A stretch of DNA of 64,000 nt from an uncultured Opitutales bacterium (GCA_943789375.1 CALSTX010000002.1:124001-188000), one strand, 5' to 3'. Shown: positions 26,475 to 36,557, counted from the stretch's first letter. Program-made: numbers and translations. The notes: a model not told the origin generated them from the letters alone.

Positions 26475-27716
26475 CTATCCTTCGAACTTTTTCAAGATAA
26501 GAACGGAATTGATTCCCAGCATTCCAAAAGAGTTGTTTAGAATTACATTCACTCCACCTTCTTTGGCTACAGCATGACCCGAAACTAAGCCGGGAAGTGC
26601 ACAAGCTGGATCTAAATTGTCTAGGTTGAGGGTTGCATGAACTTGTCCGTCCTCAAACGAAGGGATATTTCCAGCCAGTTCAATGGCACCTGCAGCACCC
26701 ATAGAGTGTCCGATAAAACTTTTGGTATTATTCACCAATGTATTTCCACTGTCTCCAAAAACATTTCTAATGGCTTTGCATTCTTGTTCATCTCCCTGGG
26801 GAGTGGAGGTGGCGTGAGAACTGACTAGGTCTACTTGGTCCGGGGTGATGCCGGCATTGTCAAGTGCTTGCCTTATACATTCTTCCTGCCGTTCGGGGTT
26901 GGGCAAAACATAATCAGTACCATCTGAATTAATTCGATATCCAAGAATTTCAGCATAGATCTTTGCACCCCTTGCCTGGGCATCCTGTAATCTTTCCAAA
27001 ACATATATACAACCGCCCTCACTGACCACAATCCCATTTCGGCCAGTATCAAAAGGTCGGCTTGCTTTGGTCGGGTCCTCATGGTCAGCCAAGGCCCCTT
27101 GGCTTTTAAACCCAGCAAAAATTCCATAAGCCCGGATACTTTCACTTACCCCTCCGGCAAGGGCATAATCACATTCTCCCAAACGTAGCATTTGAACCCC
27201 TTGGATAATCCCAGCATTGCCGGCAGCACAAGCTGCACCCACGGTGTAATGAGGTCCGGTGAGGCCAAGGTTGATCGTTATTTCACCGGCAGGATTATTT
27301 GCCACCGTTCTCGGGTTGTGATGGTGACTCCAGTACTTGACTTCTTCATCGTAATGGTCAAAGAGTTGGCATACTTCGGTCTCGGTTTCGACATTGCCAT
27401 GTTCGGTAATGCCAAGATAAACCCCGACCCGGGAGCGATCTATATTATCCAACTCCAACCCAGAGTCGTGCAAGGCTTCATGGGCACAATATATGGCAAT
27501 ACTACCAGCTCGTGTACCAATTCTTATTTCTTTTCTCTTTTGGTGCTTCGTTTGCTCGAAGTCGCAGACACCAGCCGGTAAGTCTCCCATGTTGCGAACA
27601 GGAAACCGGCTGACTCCACTGTTGCCCTCGAGGAGATTTTGACGAAAGGTGCCAAGATCGTTGCCTAATGGACTGGTGAGGCCAATGCCTGAAATAACGA
27701 TTCTATCCAATTGCAT
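26475..27716 (-). CDS. Beta-ketoacyl-ACP synthase (KAS II-like), pathway-specific
   Basis: A 413-aa condensing enzyme with all catalytic residues: Cys in VGAACAAGNAG, His in SSHATSTPQGD, and Lys and His in NTKSFIGHSMGAAG. It starts with RIVISGIGLTSPLGNDL and ends ILNNSFGMLGINSVLIL. It is clearly diverged from fabF at 14094 (for example AACAAGN against SACASGS). With a dedicated ACP and a CrtI-like enzyme downstream and an NtrC regulator upstream, it defines a small biosynthetic operon, perhaps for unusual fatty acids or a polyene. No chain-length factor, thioesterase or acyltransferase lies in the operon, so missing steps must be supplied from elsewhere. Confidence 0.93.
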   Translation of the reverse strand: MQLDRIVISGIGLTSPLGNDLGTFRQNLLEGNSGVSRFPVRNMGDLPAGVCDFEQTKHQKRKEIRIGTRAGSIAIYCAHEALHDSGLELDNIDRSRVGVYLGITEHGNVETETEVCQLFDHYDEEVKYWSHHHNPRTVANNPAGEITINLGLTGPHYTVGAACAAGNAGIIQGVQMLRLGECDYALAGGVSESIRAYGIFAGFKSQGALADHEDPTKASRPFDTGRNGIVVSEGGCIYVLERLQDAQARGAKIYAEILGYRINSDGTDYVLPNPERQEECIRQALDNAGITPDQVDLVSSHATSTPQGDEQECKAIRNVFGDSGNTLVNNTKSFIGHSMGAAGAIELAGNIPSFEDGQVHATLNLDNLDPACALPGLVSGHAVAKEGGVNVILNNSFGMLGINSVLILKKFEG

Positions 27717-27783
27717 GTTGAAAAAGAGAAATACTGTTAGGTTGCATCATTTTATTAAGAAGGCAAGAAGGCAAATTGATAAC

Positions 27784-29355
27784 TTAATATCGAATACTAT
27801 ACGCATCAATTCTCTTCCGCAAGGTTGCTCGGGTAATTCCAAGCAAAGCAGATGCCTTCACTTGGTTGCCGCCACACTCTGATAGTGTTCGTTGAATCAT
27901 CTCTTTTTCCACTAATTCGAGGAGATTAGAATCAGCTAGTTTCCGGGAGTGAGCATAGGCAATATCATAGCTTTCCTTGAGGGAGATTGATGAGGGAGGA
28001 GTTTCTAACGATGCATGATCATCTACTGCGGTGTGACTGGTACCAAAATGCCCAACTTTTTCCTCGCTGGGCGAAGCCTTACCTCTGTTCTGCATATTCT
28101 CTGATGCAGGCTTTTCTTCGGGGCGGTTTACTGAAATACTTTGCTCTAGTTTAGAGGTGGCTGTTTCTTCAGTTGGAGTAAAAGTGTCAGGTAAGTCCTT
28201 CAGTAAAATTCTCTTCCCTTTTGATACAACTGAAGCGGAATGGAGAATATTTTCAAGTTCTCGGACATTCCCGGGCCAATTATATTTTCTTAAAGTGTCA
28301 ACTGCATCCTTTGATATTTCCGTGGTGCCTGTTGCATGCTTTTTATGTAACCGTTGGAGCATGAAATCAATCAACTCAGGTAAATCCTCCATGCGGTCCC
28401 GAAGCGGAGGGGTTTCAATTCTTACCACATTTAGGCGGTAGTATAAATCTTCCCGAAAGGTTTTATCTTTGACCATTACTTCGAGGTTTTTGTGGGTGGC
28501 TGCGAGTAAGCGAACATCTACTTTTTTTACTTTGGTTGCACCCACTCTTTGGATTTCTCCTTCTTGGATTGCCCGCAAAATTTTTGTTTGTGTGGGCAAC
28601 TGCATATCTCCAATTTCGTCCAAGAATAATGTTCCACCATGACAAAGTTCAAATTGCCCGGCTTTTGCATCGGTGGCTCCGGTAAATGAGCCTTTTTCGT
28701 GCCCAAAAAGTTCACTTTCAATGAGATTTTCTGGAATGGCTGCACAATTGACAGCATGGAAAGCGCTATCCGACCGGTGGCTGTGACGATGAATACACCT
28801 GGCGATTAATTCCTTTCCTGTTCCACTTTCTCCCGTAACCATAACGGTTGCTTCTGATGCTGCCACTTGACCCACTTTTTTTAGTACTTCCTGCATTTTT
28901 TCACCACTTCCTACGATACCCTCAGCGTAGTCAGCTGTATTGAGGAGGTGTTCGTAGGATTCATCGGAGCCTGTAGAGTCTCTGCTCGCTTTGAGTGCCT
29001 TGGCAACCAACTCCTTAAGTTTTACTAGATTGAAGGGTTTCAATACATAGTCAAAAGCACCATGTTTCATCGCTTCGATCGCGGTCTGTGTTGTACCATA
29101 GGCCGTCATTAAAATTACCAATGAATCCGGAGCAGCAGTTCTAAGGTGTTGGAGGGTCTCAATTCCTGAGATTCCTCCCATGCGGTTATCCAAAAAAATA
29201 AGGCTTGGATTTAATTCTTTTGCGGTCTGAATTCCTTGTTCCCCAGAGTCAGCTGCGACTACATTATGACCTTCTTGTGTTAATACACGGTCTAGAGAAT
29301 AGCGAATTTCCGCATCGTCATCAATCAGCAGTATGGATGAGTTTTTATTAGACAT
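27784..29355 (-). CDS. Sigma-54-dependent response regulator, NtrC family (second)
   Basis: A 523-aa activator. The receiver domain has D56 as phospho-acceptor, T84 and K106. The AAA+ domain has TGESGTGKELIAR, the sigma-54 loop GSFTGA and GGTLFLDEIGDM. A linker of roughly 90 residues rich in Ser, Glu and Pro (TEETATSKLEQSISVNRPEE and on) separates it from the Fis-type helix-turn-helix (GGNQVKASALLGITRATLRK). The long linker is unusual compared with the regulator at 4054. It lies 67 bp upstream of the ketosynthase gene on the same strand and may control that operon or be co-transcribed with it. No histidine kinase is adjacent. Confidence 0.94.
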   Translation of the reverse strand: MSNKNSSILLIDDDAEIRYSLDRVLTQEGHNVVAADSGEQGIQTAKELNPSLIFLDNRMGGISGIETLQHLRTAAPDSLVILMTAYGTTQTAIEAMKHGAFDYVLKPFNLVKLKELVAKALKASRDSTGSDESYEHLLNTADYAEGIVGSGEKMQEVLKKVGQVAASEATVMVTGESGTGKELIARCIHRHSHRSDSAFHAVNCAAIPENLIESELFGHEKGSFTGATDAKAGQFELCHGGTLFLDEIGDMQLPTQTKILRAIQEGEIQRVGATKVKKVDVRLLAATHKNLEVMVKDKTFREDLYYRLNVVRIETPPLRDRMEDLPELIDFMLQRLHKKHATGTTEISKDAVDTLRKYNWPGNVRELENILHSASVVSKGKRILLKDLPDTFTPTEETATSKLEQSISVNRPEEKPASENMQNRGKASPSEEKVGHFGTSHTAVDDHASLETPPSSISLKESYDIAYAHSRKLADSNLLELVEKEMIQRTLSECGGNQVKASALLGITRATLRKRIDAYSIRY

Positions 29356-29447
29356 TATTTAAAAATTGGTAGAGCTATATCATTGTAGTTTCCCACAAAT
29401 GGTAAAGACGAAACCAATAATTTTAAAAAAAGTACCCACGCTTATCA

Positions 29448-29477
29448 TTGACTAAAGCTGTAAGATAAACATGATTT
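29448..29477 (+). promoter_or_regulatory. Candidate promoter of tRNA-Met
   Basis: TTGACT at 29448-29453 and TGATTT at 29472-29477 with an 18-bp spacer, ending 10 bp before the tRNA. Confidence 0.4.
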
Positions 29478-29487
29478 ACACATTCGT

Positions 29488-29564
29488 GCCAGGGTAGCTC
29501 AGGCGGTTAGAGCGTCGGACTCATAACCCGAAGGTCGGCGGTTCAAGTCCGCCCCCTGGTACCA
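29488..29564 (+). tRNA. tRNA-Met (anticodon CAT), elongator or Ile2 type
   Basis: A 77-nt cloverleaf with acceptor GCCAGGG/CCCTGGT, loop CTCATAA (anticodon CAT), T-arm GGCGGTTCAAGTCCGCC, discriminator A and encoded CCA. The anticodon stem lacks the three G-C pairs of initiator tRNA. It is therefore elongator Met or lysidine-modified Ile2, which sequence alone cannot separate with confidence. Confidence 0.92.
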
Positions 29565-29580
29565 TTTTAAAGCCGTTTTT

Positions 29581-30633
29581 TTATTCCGCGTCTTTTTTAA
29601 ACAAGCGATCAAACAGACTTTTACTTTTCGGGGATTCTTTTTCCTCGCTTTTCTTGTCAGTCCCTTCTTCTGAAACAGCCTTACTTTCAATGTTTTCAAC
29701 CGGTTGCTCCCTCACGATTGCCTCTTGATTTGTTTTGATTGCAGGTTTTTGATCAATGGGGTCTGTCTTTTCCTCTAGGGCGGAAACTGGTACCATTTTC
29801 TTTTCATTTACTTCTACAGCTGGTTTGTAATCTACCGTTGGTGCTATGCGAGGCCCATTCCCAAGCATTGGTTGAGGAGGAGGAGGCTGCGTAACAGGGG
29901 ATTTTGCGATGGAAGGTGTCGCTAAACCATCGGGCGAAGAAAGTGGAGCAGGGGAGTTTTGTAGGTTTTGGGCGGGGTCGGTTGGTTTTCCTACATAAGT
30001 TCTAAAAACAAGATCATGTTCGGGGTGTAACCAGTGCCGACCAGCCGGGTAAGTGTTGCCTTCGCTGAATGCAAATGCCCCAAACCAAGGCCTTCCATCC
30101 GAAATTTCTTGGCAGATTAAGAAGTAGGTTTTTCCGCTTTCTTGTGGAATTTCTCCACGCATCCGAATTGTAATCCAACCGTCTTGGGTTTCAGGTAATC
30201 CTTGGGCAGCAAGCTGATTGACAATCTCATCTCGTGATAAGGACCATTCTCCTAATTTCGGTCCTTTGGCAGGATTATTTTCTCGTACAAATCCTTTCAT
30301 CCCCGAACCATAATGCTCAGAGATCAAATAGTTAGCTTTCCCAAAAAATAGGATTTTGGTGAGGATACCGTCTTTACCTGCGGTGAAACTCATCCAGTTT
30401 TTGTTGGGTACATGACTGAAGCTCGTCTCATGCTGCTCTTTAAAAAATTCTTGAGACTGATCAAGTTCCTCAATGTATACTTTGGGGAAGTCCGCTTTGG
30501 TTACATTCGGTTTGTCTGTAGTTTCAGCTTTTTCGATAGCCGGAGGGAGTTCCGTTTTTTCTATGTCGTCCGAGCAAGAAAAAAGGATCAAAAGGGTGAA
30601 TACAGAGATCGATAATTTAGGGAAGGTTTTCAA
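29581..30633 (-). CDS. Hypothetical lipoprotein with Pro-rich C-terminal tail
   Basis: A 350-aa exported protein with signal peptide and lipobox (LILFSC, Cys about 20). A globular part (about 50-215) has SFTAGKDGILTKILFFGKAN and ESGKTYFLICQEISDGRPWF, resembling a jelly-roll or carbohydrate-binding-like sandwich; this is only a fold impression. The tail after 220 is Pro/Ser/Lys/Glu-rich and probably disordered. The gene ends 16 bp from tRNA-Met on the opposite strand. I do not recognise a family. Confidence 0.7.
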   Translation of the reverse strand: MKTFPKLSISVFTLLILFSCSDDIEKTELPPAIEKAETTDKPNVTKADFPKVYIEELDQSQEFFKEQHETSFSHVPNKNWMSFTAGKDGILTKILFFGKANYLISEHYGSGMKGFVRENNPAKGPKLGEWSLSRDEIVNQLAAQGLPETQDGWITIRMRGEIPQESGKTYFLICQEISDGRPWFGAFAFSEGNTYPAGRHWLHPEHDLVFRTYVGKPTDPAQNLQNSPAPLSSPDGLATPSIAKSPVTQPPPPQPMLGNGPRIAPTVDYKPAVEVNEKKMVPVSALEEKTDPIDQKPAIKTNQEAIVREQPVENIESKAVSEEGTDKKSEEKESPKSKSLFDRLFKKDAE

Positions 30634-30739
30634 TAGGGGCAGTAGGGTTAGGAATCCATGGAAACAAGCTTATTAAAATGATGCAAGTTCATTAATAATC
30701 GACTCGTTTTTTGGATATCGTTGGGATATTACATAAACT

Positions 30740-31524
30740 ATGGATACGTTAGCCTTTTGGCTTCCTTTACTTTTACTTTTTATAACGGCTCTTCTTGGAA
30801 CTGCCCTCAAGCGCAAAGCCCGAGATCATTGTTTAAAAAAATTTGAAGCAAGCAAAGTTATCGTCCCTTTAAATGATGAAAGCTGGGAGAAAGGGATTTT
30901 GTATGTTTTTGCTCAAGGTCTTGAATTAATCTATGAAAACCCATTACTTTCCCCTGTGGCTAAAATTTCTTCCAGAGTGCTTCATCCCAGTGAGGTTTGT
31001 AAAATCCCATACTTTATCCGTCCTGCGCCTGACGCCGATACCAGATCAGGATACAGGTGGTGGAAAGAATTAGAAAACCCAATTTTATCGACAAAGCCCG
31101 CCGGACTTCTCTCAACTTCTATAACATGTTACGAGATGCATTTGGGCAGGCATCTCAAGTAATTGTTGGAGCAATCAGTAAAGACACTTCTTTAGCCAAG
31201 ATAAAGAATTCTGATAAAAGAATGAATGAGCTCAAGTCTGGACTGGGAGAGTTGGTACCCAATGCCTGGGAACCAGTTTTAGAAAAATATCGTGGTGCAG
31301 AAATTGTTGTGGAAAGAAAGACCGCAAAGGGAATGATTAAAGAATCTGGTATTCTTGAAGATTATTCAGCTCAATATATCTTGGTCCGAGAAGTTGAGGT
31401 CAATGATCCAGTGTTGCTTAAATATTTCAAGTCAGCCTCGGTGAAAGAGAAAAAAAAGCACGATTACTCTACAATCGTAGTCTTTCAATTCTCCGTCACC
31501 GGGTGGCTAGTTAAGAAGCCATGA
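30740..31524 (+). pseudogene. Hypothetical membrane-anchored protein, one frameshift
   Basis: The first frame encodes an N-terminal membrane helix (LAFWLPLLLLFITALLGTAL) and about 95 residues ending at SGYR. The frame then goes astray. The rest of the protein continues in another frame from VVERIRKPNFIDKARRTS through FYNMLRDAFGQASQVIVGAI to FQFSVTGWLVKKP at 31524. Adding one G to the GG at 31056-31057 gives a continuous 261-aa protein. The same kind of lesion (GGG read as GG) occurs in fabG and in the 33.8-kb gene. No family is recognised. It is likely a real, intact gene in the organism. Confidence 0.75.
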
Positions 31525-31553
31525 GAATCCATAAAGTTTAGGGCAAGTACCAC

Positions 31554-31581
31554 TTGACCCCTGAGTTTTTTTAAATAGGAT
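31554..31581 (+). promoter_or_regulatory. Promoter of the putative 6S RNA
   Basis: TTGACC (31554-31559) and TAGGAT (31576-31581) with a 16-bp spacer would start transcription near 31588-31591, exactly where the RNA closing stem begins. Confidence 0.5.
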
Positions 31582-31590
31582 AGTATACTT

Positions 31591-31773
31591 GATTTCTGCG
31601 TCGTTCGAGAAGTCTCGTTGGTTCTTTTCCTTACTCCTATCACTCAGGGAACTCATCGACAATCGTTTGCAGTCATGCCGTAAATCGGAAGACTAAGGGC
31701 GGTGCGAGGGTACCCACCTAGATCTTGAAGGTCATATAACTGATGAATGCGATGCACGGCGAAGGCAGAAGTC
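31591..31773 (+). ncRNA. ssrS: Putative 6S RNA
   Basis: A 183-nt segment between two protein genes, close to the 184 nt of E. coli 6S RNA. The ends pair perfectly: GATTTCTGC (31591-31599) with GCAGAAGTC (31765-31773), extended by TTCG/CGAA after a bulge, giving the long closing stem of 6S. The 5' part has CGTTCGAGAAGTC, like the conserved CGTCCGAGAAGCC. The 3' part has ACTAAGGGCGGTGCGAGGG and TACCCACCTAGATCTTGAAGG, close to the ACCTTGAA...TTCAAGG region of known 6S RNAs. A good promoter precedes it. It would bind sigma-70 RNA polymerase. The assignment rests on pattern similarity and has not been tested with a covariance model. Confidence 0.55.
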
Positions 31774-31793
31774 ATCCACTTTTTAGAATAAAT

Positions 31794-33692
31794 TTATTCC
31801 ATTTCTCTCCAAGCTTGGTCGTTGGAACTAAAGGTCATAACTTTTGACCCAGTGGGATAAAAATAAAGCCACCCCTTTTCGACTTCGGAATAAACCCAAG
31901 GGTAGTGGTCGAACCACATCCAACCTTTAGTGGAAGGCTGATTAGAACCATCGACAAAATAATCAAAACTTCCGGTGCCACCTTCTGAAAGAGTGCCAGT
32001 ACCCGAAGAGGAGTAAGTGAGATTGTAGAGGGAGCTCGTTACATTTACTGCCTGCGCCGGAATACTCAGTATAATTTCATTATTCCCTGATTTCAAGAAG
32101 CCATAGGTTGTGTCCTGGGAACCTGTAGTGGTTCGAATTGTAACCACACCATTTTCTTTAAAGTTGTAGGTCGTCGTTCCTGCGGTCATGGAATCTCCTG
32201 CTAAACTTGACGGTGCATAGCCAGCGGAGGCATCCGTAAGGGTAAAAGTACCACTGGAAGTATTGTTGCTTCCTTCTTCCTGTCGCACCGATGATCCTTT
32301 CGATTCAGAGGAAAAGGTGAGGGTAGTGGTTTCGTCCAGGCTCGTGGTCAAGGTTCCCGTGTTTCCACTTCCAGTCCAAGTGTAGGTGATTTCCGAGATT
32401 TCACTGTCTTGGAAATTGCTTTCTTCGTGGTAGAAGATTGCCTTGCTACTATCTAAAAATTGGTAGCGATCGTTATCCGACCCTTGGTATATTTTTCCGA
32501 CCAGAGAAGAAGGAGCGTATTCAGGGATTGGCTCCGAAGTAGTTTCAGTGACCGAGTAGTTTTTAAAACCAAGGTCTCCCTCGGATAGACTATACACTTG
32601 GATATTTTCACCATTCCAATCTTGATCTGTGTGGGGAATTACATAATCCATCGTTGGAAGTGCATACTCGGAAGAAAATGAAGTCCAGGGACTGAGCTGG
32701 GTTTCGGAATTATTGACTTTATCTGTCAAAACACCCGAATCCCAATTTAGTTCGTATAATGTTTTCCACTCACTTCCTGAAAGGTATTGGGTAGTAAGGT
32801 TTTTATTTGTGGAGTCGTTCACCACTCTAAAATCTCCTTCCTGCACCACACCACCACCGCTTCCCGTTGAGTGGTACTGGGATGCATAACTATCAAAGTC
32901 ACCCACATAAATCTCACTTCGTACGCCCCAAGGAGTAAGCCCAATTGAAATTTCAAACTCCAACCCAGTAGTCTTTGAATTTCTAAGTTCGACTCCTGTG
33001 GCAGCCTGATAATTCAGAAAGTCATTTTGGACATCAATTTTTGCAAAGGAGGACCCGCTCACTTTCCAATCATTGGCAGTTGACAAAATCGAGCTTGCGG
33101 AAAAAGCATACCAGCGTTGGTCATCAATTTCATCATTGAGGGTTCCTGTTAGTTGCAATGCATTATCCTTCACCCCAATGGTTATGCCATAAGCTGTTCC
33201 TAATGGCCAAATCGCTTGGCTAACTTGTTGGTCGGAAAATTGATCTTCAAAATAGTTGTCGAACGGAATTTCCGAAATATCAAAGTTCGTTGTTGTGAAA
33301 GTACCAGAACCACTGTCTACGATTTGGACCGGTCCACCATCATCGGATTCGTGCAGGTTGTAGGTAAAAGACCCAGCCGAGGAAGAAGAAAAAGTCACCA
33401 CCATACTTAGATAGTCAGATGGTATTCCGAGTTGTATTGTACCTTGATTTGTAGATGTCTTAGTCCAGGTTAAAACATCAAGCTCCCACTCGCCATCTTC
33501 GACTTCATGAAGCCAAGTTTTTGTTCCATCTTCCAGCACATACCACTCCATATCATAATACTTGGAGGGCACGGTCACAGTGATTTTCTTTCCTGCAAGC
33601 GAGGCTGGTGCATTGGCCGCTGCACTTACTACCGAGACAAGTAAACTAAGTAGGGGGAAAATGTAATAGAATAACTTATTAGATTCAATCAT
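31794..33692 (-). CDS. Large secreted modular protein with C-terminal WMWFDHYPW domain
   Basis: A 632-aa exported protein with an N-terminal signal peptide (LFYYIFPLLSLLVSVVSAAA). It contains three copies of a short beta-rich module that starts APxSLxGxxI (near 27, 395 and 495) and ends in SGTFT-type strands. One LamG-like region (about 145-390) has DNYFEDQFSDQ, WYAFSASSILSTANDWKVSG and YELNWDSGVL. The extreme C-terminus is Trp/Tyr-rich: GWMWFDHYPWVYSEVEKGWL followed by YFYPTGSKVM. That terminal block is shared with the proteins at 33820 and 18534 and may be a surface-sorting or binding domain. It is similar in design to its upstream neighbour, from which it probably arose by duplication. Function unknown. 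Confidence 0.8.
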   Translation of the reverse strand: MIESNKLFYYIFPLLSLLVSVVSAAANAPASLAGKKITVTVPSKYYDMEWYVLEDGTKTWLHEVEDGEWELDVLTWTKTSTNQGTIQLGIPSDYLSMVVTFSSSSAGSFTYNLHESDDGGPVQIVDSGSGTFTTTNFDISEIPFDNYFEDQFSDQQVSQAIWPLGTAYGITIGVKDNALQLTGTLNDEIDDQRWYAFSASSILSTANDWKVSGSSFAKIDVQNDFLNYQAATGVELRNSKTTGLEFEISIGLTPWGVRSEIYVGDFDSYASQYHSTGSGGGVVQEGDFRVVNDSTNKNLTTQYLSGSEWKTLYELNWDSGVLTDKVNNSETQLSPWTSFSSEYALPTMDYVIPHTDQDWNGENIQVYSLSEGDLGFKNYSVTETTSEPIPEYAPSSLVGKIYQGSDNDRYQFLDSSKAIFYHEESNFQDSEISEITYTWTGSGNTGTLTTSLDETTTLTFSSESKGSSVRQEEGSNNTSSGTFTLTDASAGYAPSSLAGDSMTAGTTTYNFKENGVVTIRTTTGSQDTTYGFLKSGNNEIILSIPAQAVNVTSSLYNLTYSSSGTGTLSEGGTGSFDYFVDGSNQPSTKGWMWFDHYPWVYSEVEKGWLYFYPTGSKVMTFSSNDQAWREME

Positions 33693-33819
33693 TCATCTTT
33701 AATCTTAATTTCATGATCGTTTGGCAAACCCTAAGTATTTCTTAATATTCAATAACTTGATGTTTTGCCTATCAAACACAAGCAAACCTGTTGATAGTTT
33801 ATTGAGAAAATGGGCAAAA

Positions 33820-36557
33820 TTACTCAGTCATTTCCCGCCAGGCTTCATCCTTTACACTGTAAACCATCAGTTTGGAACCACTTGGCTGGAAATATAACCA
33901 ACCACCTTCCACATGGAGTAGACCCATGGGTAGTGGTCAAACCACATCCAGCCTTTGGTATACGGAAGTTCTTCCGCGGTGAAGTCTGAGATAGTAAAAG
34001 TGCCAGTTGCTGATTCCTGATATACAAGTTCCCCGTTTGATGGTTCGTAAAATTTTAAAGTAAAAGTACCGGTTTCTTCAGATTCAAAATTCAATTCACC
34101 AGTGACTACTCGACCGTCGGAGTTTGTGATGGAGGAGGATACTTGATTGTTGCCAGATTCCGACCAGTTGTAGGACTCCTCATCCCAAAATGCATCTTCA
34201 GTACCAGCCAAATAATGAACCTTTACTGTATCATCATCTAAAAAATAATTATAATTGGTTCCTGATGATCCCGATTCTGTTTCATAAGTAATGGTTATTT
34301 TTTTATTCTGTAAAGATGGTGGGATAGAAAGAGGTAAATCTTCGCTGACCCCAAACTCTTCGAAACCAAGATCGCCAGACTGCAGAAATAAAAATGAAGC
34401 TTCCCCGTTACTGTTTCTTGTTGAAGGCAACTGAAAATCCATCATGGGCGAGCCATAGGCTTCTTGGTAGGTGACCCAGTTGGCAATTTGGGAATTGGTA
34501 GTTTGACCTGAAAGAATATCTGTCTCGGAGTATTCGCCTGTTTCCCAGTTTAATTCATGAACAGTATTCCAATTACCGCTCAATAAATATTGAGAGCTAA
34601 TCTTTTTTTCAGATGCAGAATTAATGATTCTAAACTTACTTGCACCATATGCGGATCCTGAATTTTTCTGCATTTCTCTATTTTTGCCTGGTCGGGCACT
34701 TGTGTTGATCTCGGAGAAAATTCCCTCCTCAGACAAACCAATGGATAACTCAAACTCTTCGCTTCCGTCTTTTATTTCGAAATCTACCCCAACTGCGGAT
34801 TGGAAAGAAAGGCTTTCATTTTTACTTAAGTCTGCAATGGGTGTTCCATGGATCACCCAATCTTTTTGTATGGAAAGTATGGAATGGGCGTTCACATCAT
34901 GATTTTGGTGGCTAGGGTCTGATATTGTGCCACTAAGAGAAAATGCATTCTCATATAGATGGTTTGTGATGCCGTTATGGGTATGGATGGGCCAATTTAT
35001 TTCGCTCGAAGAAGATGAGGAAAAATTATCCAAAAAGTAGCGATCGACAGGAAGATCCTCATTGTCGATTGGTTCGGTAGTGAAGTCACCGTAACCATCT
35101 GCAACCTTTACTAGCGGGTTGGTGCCCTCACTGTCCCAGTATTCAAATGTGTAAGTTCCGCTGGATGGACTATCAAAAGTAATAACGCCCTCTCGGTAAC
35201 TATTATTTCGAGTGCCAATAAAATTCTCAGCTTGGTCATGTCCAGTTTTTGTATATTCAACTCCTGCCGGGTACCATTGACCATTTCCATCCTCATCTTT
35301 GTCCCAGTATGTTCCTTCGGCATCAATCCAACCAATTCGGGTTTCAGTCCCAACTCCATCAATGGTTAGGTTGGATGTGATTTTTACTCCGTTTAAGGAT
35401 GAAGGAGCAATGTCGGAAACTGGAGATCCTTCCGTGATTGAAAAGCTTTTAAAACCAAGATCACCCTCCGAAAGAGGGAAAATTTCAACTTGGTCATTTC
35501 CATGATTCATGTTGGGTGTAACGACATCCAGCATGGGTGCAACAAATCCATTTCCGTTAGATGACCAGTTGGAAAACTGATGATTCACATCCGCACCGGA
35601 GTAGGTATTTTTTTCAGTCAAAATGCCAGTTTCCCAATTAAATTCATAGATTGTTTTCCAGGTATTCTGTGCGTTGCTCAAAGACCAGTATTGAAGTATC
35701 ACTATTTTGTCATTTGGAGAGTTGAAAATGCGGAAAGTCCCCTCGGAGGCAGATTCTCTAGGTGTAGATTTATACTGAGAAGGTTCATCCTCGTAACCAT
35801 GAATATAACATTCTGCGAAAATATTGCCTCCTGGTCCAACTCCGATGGACATATCGGCAAGACTACCCTCATCAAAACCTACATAAATACCTATGCCGGC
35901 AAGAAAATTGTATGATTCATCTAAAGTCGCGAAGGAGCTTGTTTCAACTATCCAATCATTATTTAGGGAAAGAATCGAATTGGCACCTGCTTCAAACCAC
36001 CTTTCTTCCGGATCCGTCAAAGTACCTGAAAACAGAAGTTTTCCGTCCTGAATAGTTCGACTAATTCCATGTTTTGTTGAGAGGTTCCAATGTTGGTCCG
36101 AAAAAGAGTCGCTATCGAAGTTGTCGAAGAAAAATTTGTCATAAGGAATTTCTGATTGGTTGAAGTTCGATGTGATGAATGTGCCTTCTCCTGAACTCAA
36201 GACTTGCGAGACACCATTTGAGTCCTTCTCTGAATAATCGTAACTGAAGGTTCCATTAGATTGATTATTAAAAGTCAGAATGAGTTCAATTTTACCAGTG
36301 AATGGAAAACTAATGGTAAGGTATCCAGTGCTGTTGCTTTTGGAATAAGAGGTTTCCATAGGTTGCCAGATTCCATCCTCTAGCACATAACCTGAAGAGT
36401 CTAAGTTTATGTAGACTCCACGATCTTGATCTTCAAATGTAGCCTGGATTTTGTTTCCACCTAAAGAAGTCGGTGCAGTTGCATATATTTGAGAGCCCCA
36501 AAAAAGGTAAAAAAACTGGGCCAATACAAGTGTGAAAAATTTATTGTTCAAATTCAT
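33820..36557 (-). pseudogene. Very large secreted modular protein, frameshift close to the 3' end
   Basis: The open frame gives 896 aa and stops at 33867 within the terminal domain (GWMWFDHYPWVYS then garbled). Adding one base in the GG at 33915-33916 (plus strand) continues it as HVEGGWLYFQPSGSKLMVYS to AWREMTE at 33820, 912 aa in all, matching the paralogue at 31794. It has a signal peptide, two full rounds of APxSLxG module plus LamG-like region (DKFFFDNFDSD about 145; DRYFLDNFSSS about 525), a third module near 755 and the Trp-rich C-terminus. The start codon sits inside a perfect 10-bp palindrome. It is probably intact in the organism and misread here. Function unknown. Confidence 0.8.
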
